Assembly: GCA_005772825.1 (NCBI GenBank)
Contig: SXIP01000138.1
Location: forward strand, 1-59,312
Length of the DNA: 59,312 nt
DNA from: Methylococcaceae bacterium
GTDB lineage: Bacteria > Pseudomonadota > Gammaproteobacteria > Methylococcales > Methylomonadaceae
Direction of reading: 5' to 3'
The position numbers and the translations under genes were made by a program. Numbering within the stretch: position 1 is the stretch's first letter; each line of letters starts with the position of its first letter. Shown here piece by piece: positions 53,219 through 59,312 of this stretch. Under the pieces are notes generated by a model. The model was not told the origin of the DNA, made no database searches, and saw only the letters and a list, made by a program, of their open reading frames with translations.

Positions 53219-56200
53219 TTGAATAGGTTAACGACAACAACTGATAATAGCGTCAACGGTACCTGGGATGTAAGGTTCCGGGAATTGGCGACAAGGGCTT
53301 TGGGAGTGGAATCCGCTGATGGTTTGCGGCGGAAATACCATGCGGCGTTGTCGGCTGAATACCAGGCTTTGGTGTCGCCGCGTTATGCCTTGCAGGATCT
53401 GCTGCATCTTGAACGGCTGACCGAATCGGAGCATCAATGCGTCAGTCTGATCAATCCATGTCAGAACGTCGAGCATTACCGCCTGCATTTTTACAGTCGG
53501 CAGGAACGTTTCCTCGATGAATATATTCCTCTCCTCGAGAATATGGGCCTCAGGGCGATGGACCAGGTTCAGTTTGCCATGGTGATTGACAGCACCCCGC
53601 TGTTTATTAAAAGTTTCACCATTAAATCGGCAAAGGGCCAGTGCGCCGCATTTCCGGTATTAAGACGCCGGATGCTGGATACCATTCAAATGATGATGGA
53701 TGGCAAAGTGGAAAATGATGCGCTCAACAAACTGTGCGTACTCATAGGCATGAGCTGGCAGGCTATTGATGTGCTCCGTGCTTACCGTAATTATTATCTG
53801 CAAGTAGCGCATCACACCACCCGAATTAGTGTCCACCATGCCTTGATTAATAATCCGCACGTCGCGCTTTGCCTGTTTAACTACTTTGAAGCCCGCTTCA
53901 GGCCAGATCCCGATTGGGATGATCTGATGCTCAGGGAGGAACAGGCGCTGTTTCCGTTGCGTTTGCAATTGCTGGAAAGCATGTCATCGGTTGCCAATAT
54001 TAATGATGACCGGATTTTACGCACGTTTTTTAACCTGATTGATGCGACGATGCGCAGTAATTTTCATCTGCGCAGGGACTTGGCTGATTATTTCATCGCT
54101 TTTAAAATCAACAGCCTGGGTGTTATCGATATGCCCGCTCCCAAGCCGCAAAACGAGATTTATGTGCATGCCGTGGATATGGAAGGCATTCATCTTCGCG
54201 CCGGTAAAATTTCCCGCGGCGGTATTCGCTGGTCCGATCGTTTCGATGATTTCAGGACTGAAATACTGGGCTTGATGCAAACGCAGATCAGTAAAAATGC
54301 CCTGATTATCCCGACCGGCGCGAAAGGTGGTTTTGTCGTCAAACCAACAACACCGAGCGGTAAGGCGCTGCTGCAATCGGCTGCGGAACGGGAGAGAGAC
54401 GCCGGAAAAAAAGCCTACCTGACCTTGATGCACGGCTTGCTGGATTTAACCGACAATTACAGCGGCGATGAAGTTGTCAGAGTTCGGAACCTGATTGCCT
54501 ATGATGACCCGGACCCGTACCTGGTGGTCGCTGCCGATAAAGGCACGGCGAAATTTTCGGATATCGCCAACGGAGTCGCTGCCGAATACCGTTTCTGGCT
54601 CGATGACGCGTTCGCCAGTGGCGGCTCTCACGGCTATGACCATAAGGCCTTGGGTATCACCGCGCGCGGTGCCTGGGAATGCGTCAAACGGCATTTCCGG
54701 GAACTGGGCAAGGATATTCAAAACGAAGCCTTTACGGTCGTCGGGATCGGCAGTATGGACGGCGACGTGTTCGGCAACGGCATGTTGTTGTCGCCTTGTA
54801 CCCGCTTACTGGCGGCGTTCAGCGGTCAGCACATTTTTATTGATCCGAACCCGTCCGATAATCTTGCCGCATTTAACGAACGCAAACGCTTGTTTGAATT
54901 GCCGGGATCAAGCTGGAATGATTATGACCGGACCCTCATTTCCGAAGGCGGCGGCGTTTATCTTCGCTCGGCGAAAGACATACCGATTTCTCCCGAACTG
55001 AAAAAATGGTTGGGTGTTCGCTACAAATCGCTGGATGGCGAATCCCTGATCCGTTACCTGTTGGCGGCGCCGGTCGAATTACTCTGGCTGGGCGGTATCG
55101 GAACCTATATCAAAGCCGGTACGGAAAAGCACGAAGATGTCGGCGACAGAAGCAATGATAACGTGCGCATGGATGCCGCCAATCTAGGGGCGATTGTGGT
55201 CGGTGAGGGCGCTAATCTGGGCTTTACCCAAAAAGCGCGCATTGAATACAGCTTACGCGGCGGACGTATTAATACCGATGCGGTTGATAATTCCGCCGGG
55301 GTCGATACTTCCGATCATGAAGTAAATTTAAAAATCCTGCTGACCGGTCTGCAAAAGAAAAAACTCATCGACGATTATCAGTCGTTATTTATCGACATGA
55401 CGGAAGCCGTCTGCCGATTGGTATTGGCGAATAATTATGCGCAAAGCCTCTGTCTTTCCCTGGAGCAATTACGCAGCAAGGAAAATCCGGCGGCATTTTT
55501 ACAACTCGCCGAACAACTGGAATCGGTTGGCTTTCTGGACAGGGTCGTGGAGTCTTTTCCTTCCACCAAGGAAGTTCTGGCGCGTCCCGAGCAAAGATTA
55601 ACCCGCCCCGAGCTTGCCGTATTGATGGCATCCGGCAAAATGTACTTGACCCAGCAAATACAAAACCAGTCCGCCTTACTGCATGATGAGTGCTGTGAAC
55701 CTTATTTGCAGGCTTATTTCCCTGAACAGCTCAGCAGCCGTTATAAAAGCCACTTTGCCGCGCATCCCTTATCCAGGGAAATTAAAGCCACCATGATCAG
55801 CAACCTGATCATTAATCAGGCGGGCTGCGGTTTTTTAAACCTGGACATCGATAGCGAAAATAGCCGCATTCTGGATCATGTCAGTTGCTACCTGACATTT
55901 GACCGGGTACTGGAAGGTGACGCGCTCAGGCGGGCGATTTATGCGCTGGATAATAAAATTCCGGCAGACAAGCAATATGATTGCCTGATGCAACTCGAAG
56001 AAACGCTGGCCGGTTTTTGCCGGTGGGAATTGGCGCATGATCTTAAAATACGCCCGGATGCGCAAACGATCAGCACCTATAGCCGGTATTTGAATGAATA
56101 TAGCGCTTACTTTAGCGACAAATGCTCGCCTTGCGAGATCCGTATCGATGTCAAGGGCATCAGCGCCGACGAAGGGGTCTATTTTAAAAATCAACGTGAG

Positions 56201-56656
56201 CACTATTTGCAGGCAGGTATTCCTGAGGCGCTTGCCCAAAAACTGGCCTTGATCAGCAGCTTGAGGGATTTTCCGTTGATCGTTTCCTTGTCCATTGAAA
56301 CGGCCTGTGATTTTATCGCTGTCCTGAATCTCTTCAAGGAGATCACCTGCTATCTGGGTTTACATAAAATCTATGAGCGTCTGGCGCTTATGCCCGGTTA
56401 TGATTATTGGGAGCGCAAGGTATCGACCGATTTACAGGCTGAGATGAAACACGCGACAGGCCGTCTGGTCCGGATTATTCTGTCAAGCGAAGCCGCAAGC
56501 TGTTCCGCTTATTTTGAGTCCGCCGATAAAAAACAAAAACTGAATCGATACCGGCATGTCTATCAGGAAATCGGCGCGCTATCATCACAGACCTTGTTAC
56601 CGTACATTGCTCTGGGTAAAGAGTTGGATGCCTTGCTTGAAAGGCTGCAAAGCTGA
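53219..56656 (+). CDS. Large NAD-specific glutamate dehydrogenase (about 115-130 kDa class)
   Basis: This 1145-residue enzyme oxidises glutamate to 2-oxoglutarate and ammonium with NAD. It starts with TTG after GAGGGCGGGC. Catalytic and nucleotide motifs are present: KISRGGIRWSDRFDDFRTE, PTGAKGGFVVK, VGIGSMDGDVFGNGML and IFIDPNPSDNLAAF. The 180-kDa class (1600 residues, GdhB-type) has longer ends; the length here fits the shorter 115-kDa class. It follows the STAS/RsbW-like pair so closely that partner switching may control its expression or activity, which would be unusual. If the CapBC-like system makes polyglutamate, a glutamate-metabolising gene in the same region is of interest. Confidence 0.93.
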   Translation: MNRLTTTTDNSVNGTWDVRFRELATRALGVESADGLRRKYHAALSAEYQALVSPRYALQDLLHLERLTESEHQCVSLINPCQNVEHYRLHFYSRQERFLDEYIPLLENMGLRAMDQVQFAMVIDSTPLFIKSFTIKSAKGQCAAFPVLRRRMLDTIQMMMDGKVENDALNKLCVLIGMSWQAIDVLRAYRNYYLQVAHHTTRISVHHALINNPHVALCLFNYFEARFRPDPDWDDLMLREEQALFPLRLQLLESMSSVANINDDRILRTFFNLIDATMRSNFHLRRDLADYFIAFKINSLGVIDMPAPKPQNEIYVHAVDMEGIHLRAGKISRGGIRWSDRFDDFRTEILGLMQTQISKNALIIPTGAKGGFVVKPTTPSGKALLQSAAERERDAGKKAYLTLMHGLLDLTDNYSGDEVVRVRNLIAYDDPDPYLVVAADKGTAKFSDIANGVAAEYRFWLDDAFASGGSHGYDHKALGITARGAWECVKRHFRELGKDIQNEAFTVVGIGSMDGDVFGNGMLLSPCTRLLAAFSGQHIFIDPNPSDNLAAFNERKRLFELPGSSWNDYDRTLISEGGGVYLRSAKDIPISPELKKWLGVRYKSLDGESLIRYLLAAPVELLWLGGIGTYIKAGTEKHEDVGDRSNDNVRMDAANLGAIVVGEGANLGFTQKARIEYSLRGGRINTDAVDNSAGVDTSDHEVNLKILLTGLQKKKLIDDYQSLFIDMTEAVCRLVLANNYAQSLCLSLEQLRSKENPAAFLQLAEQLESVGFLDRVVESFPSTKEVLARPEQRLTRPELAVLMASGKMYLTQQIQNQSALLHDECCEPYLQAYFPEQLSSRYKSHFAAHPLSREIKATMISNLIINQAGCGFLNLDIDSENSRILDHVSCYLTFDRVLEGDALRRAIYALDNKIPADKQYDCLMQLEETLAGFCRWELAHDLKIRPDAQTISTYSRYLNEYSAYFSDKCSPCEIRIDVKGISADEGVYFKNQREHYLQAGIPEALAQKLALISSLRDFPLIVSLSIETACDFIAVLNLFKEITCYLGLHKIYERLALMPGYDYWERKVSTDLQAEMKHATGRLVRIILSSEAASCSAYFESADKKQKLNRYRHVYQEIGALSSQTLLPYIALGKELDALLERLQS

Positions 56657-56734
56657 AATTGATCGGCATTTGCAGAATCGTTTTATACTGCAATACTATC
56701 CCGGTCAGAATCCATTACCCTTCAGGTCATCAGA

Positions 56735-57376
56735 ATGAATCAACGCAGTTTTTTCGCTAACCGCATCCAGGGCATCCTGTCTGCGGCCTTGATTTTTTGC
56801 CCGCTTGAGGCGTTTGCCGTCAATGCCTGGAGCTATCATCAGGAAAGCGACCGGTTAACCAACTTGACTTATAGTTTCGCCCAATCGCCGATGCCGAAGC
56901 GCGGGGCTTATGACGATATGCGGCTGGAGATTGTTTGCCGGGATAATAAATTACAGGTGGTTATTGACGCCGACAGTTTGATTACGTCGCAGGGCAGCGC
57001 TTTTGATGTTGAGTACCAGATCGATAAAAAACCGCCAGTGAACATTCAAATGCGCACTTTCCCGGACTCGAAGCGAAAAGGCTATTCAGACCAGGATGCC
57101 AAGCGCATCAGCGACGATATTCTGACCGGGCAGGCCATTTTTATCCGGGTCAATACCATCATCAAGGAAGTACTGTCCAGTTCGATCTCCCTGCAAGATG
57201 CCGCCAAGCCGATACAGCAGGTCTATGCCGATTGCGGTCTAGCTCTGTCCGGTGACTCTGATGCCGAGCCGGTTTATAGCTTGGCTGATTTTGAACGGGA
57301 TTTCGGCAAGCTTTCCACCGAACAGCAACAGCAGGTGCTGGATAAAATCAAAAAAATAATCATGGAAATACCTTAA
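56735..57376 (+). CDS. Exported protein of unknown function
   Basis: The 213-residue protein has a Sec signal peptide (hydrophobic GILSAALIFCPLEAFA, cleavage near residue 29). The mature part starts with AWSYHQESDRLTNLTYSFAQ, followed by a beta-rich region with MRLEIVCRDNKLQVVIDADS; the end is helical (LADFERDFGKLSTEQQQQVL). I do not recognise the family. The stop overlaps the next start (TAATG), so it is coupled to the CorA-like gene and may be a periplasmic accessory. Confidence 0.7.
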   Translation: MNQRSFFANRIQGILSAALIFCPLEAFAVNAWSYHQESDRLTNLTYSFAQSPMPKRGAYDDMRLEIVCRDNKLQVVIDADSLITSQGSAFDVEYQIDKKPPVNIQMRTFPDSKRKGYSDQDAKRISDDILTGQAIFIRVNTIIKEVLSSSISLQDAAKPIQQVYADCGLALSGDSDAEPVYSLADFERDFGKLSTEQQQQVLDKIKKIIMEIP

Positions 57377-58326
57377 TGTTGAGACTATTCACTACCGAAA
57401 GCGGCACGCTGAAAGAACAGACGCCGCCTGAAAAGCCGCTCAATCAGGCGACCAACGCAGCCTGGATCGATGCCCACGATCCCAGTGACGAGGAGCGTGC
57501 CGAGTTGCAGTCGTTTTTGCGTACGTCTCTGCCGGAATCCGATGATGTCGAGGAGATTGAATCTTCGGCGCGTTACTTTTCCGATAATATCGGTATCCAT
57601 GTGCGTTCGTTGTTTCTTGCACAAAGCGAGGGGCGGCATCATACCGCTTCGGTGGCTTTCATTTTGCAGGATGAGCGGTTGATCACGTTGCGTGAAGGCG
57701 CTCTAGCCGATTTTCGCCTGTTGCGCATGCGCATCCGCCGCGGACAGGTGTCGGCTAGTTCGTCGCAGGAGTTGCTGGTTGTCATCTTTGAGCAGAAGGT
57801 TGAAAACCTTGCTGACGCTATCGAAGACATTCATCGCAAGCTGGAAGATGTCAGTTACCTGGTGCTGGAAGAAATCGGCTCCGACCTGGAGTCGGCGATT
57901 GACCAGCTCGCCATGCTGGAGGACAGCAACGGCAAGATACGTTTATGCCTGATGGATACGCAACGCTCTATCGCTTTTCTGCAAAGGCATTTGCGTAGCC
58001 ATCCCGAATTACAGGAAATGGCGAGGGAAATCATGCGCGATGTCGATACGTTGATGTCGCATACGACATTCCTGTTCGACAAGATCAATTTCTTGATGGA
58101 TTCGACACAAGGCTTCATCAATATCGCCCAGAACAAGATTATAAAGATCTTTTCCATTGCCGCCGTGGTATTTCTGCCGCCTACTTTGGTGGCGAGTATT
58201 TACGGCATGAATTTTCAGTATATGCCGGAACTCAACTTGCAGATGGGCTATCCCGGCGCATTGGCAGTGATGCTGTTGGCGGGTATCGCGCCTTATTGGA
58301 TTTTCAAGCGGAAAGGGTGGTTGTAA
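57376..58326 (+). CDS. CorA-like divalent-metal transporter
   Basis: This 316-residue protein has a long cytoplasmic domain and two C-terminal membrane helices (about 255-275 and 290-310) with the YGMNFQYMPEL motif between them (around 277), the signature of CorA Mg2+/Co2+/Zn2+ channels. The cytoplasmic part contains a long helix (EQKVENLADAIEDIHRKLED). The start overlaps the previous stop by one base. A large inverted repeat follows the gene. Confidence 0.9.
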   Translation: MLRLFTTESGTLKEQTPPEKPLNQATNAAWIDAHDPSDEERAELQSFLRTSLPESDDVEEIESSARYFSDNIGIHVRSLFLAQSEGRHHTASVAFILQDERLITLREGALADFRLLRMRIRRGQVSASSSQELLVVIFEQKVENLADAIEDIHRKLEDVSYLVLEEIGSDLESAIDQLAMLEDSNGKIRLCLMDTQRSIAFLQRHLRSHPELQEMAREIMRDVDTLMSHTTFLFDKINFLMDSTQGFINIAQNKIIKIFSIAAVVFLPPTLVASIYGMNFQYMPELNLQMGYPGALAVMLLAGIAPYWIFKRKGWL

Positions 58327-58341
58327 GTTTGATTAATTTTA

Positions 58342-58411
58342 TTCACCACGAAGACACGAAGGGCACTAAGTTTTATAGCTTTCTTCGTGCCCTTCGTGTC
58401 TTCGTGGTGAA
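58342..58411. repeat. 25-bp perfect inverted repeat (dispersed palindromic element)
   Basis: The arms 58342-58366 and 58387-58411 are perfect reverse complements (TTCACCACGAAGACACGAAG...) around a 20-base loop. The arm sequence itself is internally repetitive (ACGAAG units) and resembles a palindromic element that I recall from many unrelated bacterial genomes. It lies after the CorA-like gene and could also act as a transcription stop. Confidence 0.8.
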
Positions 58412-58419
58412 AAACCTAG

Positions 58420-58456
58420 CGTCAAACGGGACGAGAAATCCCCGTCTCGTTTGACG
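58420..58456. terminator. Hairpin after ftsZ
   Basis: An inverted repeat CGTCAAACG-GACG / CGTC-CGTTTGACG with one mismatch lies 12 bases beyond the ftsZ stop. On the minus strand it is preceded by A/T-rich sequence, but no strong U-run follows, so termination efficiency is uncertain. Confidence 0.5.
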
Positions 58457-58468
58457 TTTATGTTTCAA

Positions 58469-59312
58469 TCAATCAGCCTGACGTCTTAAAAAAGCGGGAA
58501 TATCCAGGTAATCCAGGTCAACGTCTTTTTTGGCCTGTGCGCCGAAACGTGTTTCGCGGTTTTCGTTCTTGCCGCCTTGACGCATGACAGTGGGTTTATC
58601 CAACTCGTCATAATTGGTCAACCCGGCAGTCTGTTTCGGCATCATTTTAACCGGTGCTTTAACCGCTACAGCCGGTGTGCCCATACCTGTCGCCACGACG
58701 GTGACTTTGATTTCATCACCCAGGGTTGGATCAATCGCGGTGCCGATTTTGATAATGGCGTCTTCCGAGGCGAATTCATGAACGATATTGCCGACTTCAT
58801 TGAATTCCGCAATACCCATATCAGCGGCGGAAATATTGACCAGGATACCGCGTGCTCCCATTAAGTTGATGTCTTCCAGCAACGGGCAGGCAATGGCTTT
58901 TTCAGCCGCTTCCCGCGCACGGTGTTCGCCTGATGCCGAACCGGTGCCCATAATGGCTGCGCCCATGCCTGACATGACGGTCCTGACGTCGGCAAAATCG
59001 ACGTTAATCATGCCCGGATGAACAATCAGTTCGGTAATACCCTGAACGGCATCCAGCAAGACATCGTTAGCGGCCTTAAATGCGTTCATCAACGACACAT
59101 TATTACCGAGTACCGGCAATAATTTCTGGTTAGGAATGGTAATCAACGAATCAACGAATTTTTCCAGTTCCACGATGCCTTGTTCGGCAACCGCCTGTTT
59201 CTTTTTACCTTCGAACAGAAACGGCTTGGTGACGACGGCAACAGTTAGTATACCCATTTCTTTGGCAATCGCCGCAATAACAGGAATCGCACCGGTGCCG
59301 GTACCGCCGCCC
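58469..59312 (-). CDS. ftsZ: Cell division protein FtsZ, start beyond the window
   Basis: The frame is open to the edge. Near the edge it encodes GGGTGTGAIPVIA, the tubulin/FtsZ GTP-binding signature. Then follow LEKFVDSLITIPNQKLLPV, GITELIVHPGMINVDFADV, GMGAAIMGTG and the variable linker. The last residues LDIPAFLRRQAD are the conserved tail that binds FtsA and ZipA. FtsZ polymerises with GTP into the division ring at mid-cell. About 281 of some 385 residues are visible. The ATG at 59257 lies inside the protein and is not its start. Confidence 0.97.
   Translation of the reverse strand, partial: GGGTGTGAIPVIAAIAKEMGILTVAVVTKPFLFEGKKKQAVAEQGIVELEKFVDSLITIPNQKLLPVLGNNVSLMNAFKAANDVLLDAVQGITELIVHPGMINVDFADVRTVMSGMGAAIMGTGSASGEHRAREAAEKAIACPLLEDINLMGARGILVNISAADMGIAEFNEVGNIVHEFASEDAIIKIGTAIDPTLGDEIKVTVVATGMGTPAVAVKAPVKMMPKQTAGLTNYDELDKPTVMRQGGKNENRETRFGAQAKKDVDLDYLDIPAFLRRQAD

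Noticed and set aside
53219-56656. Truncated 180-kDa glutamate dehydrogenase
   Set aside because: The length and intact catalytic motifs fit the shorter class of large NAD-glutamate dehydrogenases; no sign of deletion.

Overview
The window looks like a chromosomal segment of a Gram-negative gammaproteobacterium. Outer-membrane lipoproteins, a beta-barrel protein, a TonB receptor remnant, heme A synthase, an aerobic-type two-gene cobalamin tail pathway (bluB-cobT) and a RoxA-like diheme cytochrome all fit that. The gene set and base composition (roughly half G+C) remind me of a methanotroph such as Methylobacter or Methylomonas, but this is an inference and no methane-oxidation gene is present here.

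Layout. 1-13.2 kb: the end of an oligopeptide ABC ATPase, a pRiA4b ORF-3-like gene, a diheme cytochrome c, a PhoD-like phosphatase, a universal stress protein, a LysR regulator divergent from an EthD/AhpD-like/esterase group, a lipoprotein, and a peptide-binding protein plus its first permease. 13.2-17.9 kb: a graveyard of broken genes. It holds a decapitated HigB next to intact HigA, a TonB receptor tail, a frameshifted and truncated defence-type protein, and an intact antitoxin followed by a toxin cut after about 19 codons. 17.9-25.4 kb: heme A synthase, ygfZ, and a multi-component signalling set (hybrid kinase, CheY-like protein, Hpt-REC-REC-GGDEF).

25.5-44.9 kb: the most interesting part. 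Eight tightly packed, often overlapping genes on the + strand combine a CHASE2 pseudokinase, a receiver, a tandem-CapC membrane protein fused to two inactive amidohydrolase-like domains (carrying a frameshift), a membrane-anchored beta-rich protein, an active-looking amidohydrolase, a very large periplasmic TPR-like protein, an outer-membrane lipoprotein/beta-barrel, and a CapB-type Mur ligase with a long helical N-terminal half. I read this as an undescribed Gram-negative, envelope-spanning version of the poly-gamma-glutamate (PgsBC/CapBC) system: CapB makes the polymer, CapC moves it through the inner membrane, the periplasmic proteins guide and trim it, and the barrel releases it. CapA was not found.

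44.9-59.3 kb: cobT-bluB, two Uma2 proteins, rubredoxin and its reductase, a GNAT/FemAB-like protein, the second oligopeptide permease, an orphan DUF1778 antitoxin, a STAS/RsbW-like pair beside a large NAD-glutamate dehydrogenase, a CorA transporter and the 3' part of ftsZ. The two peptide permeases face each other from 13.2 and 51.8 kb in a way that suggests a 38.6-kb inversion split one operon. No tRNA, rRNA, CRISPR array or intact insertion sequence was seen.
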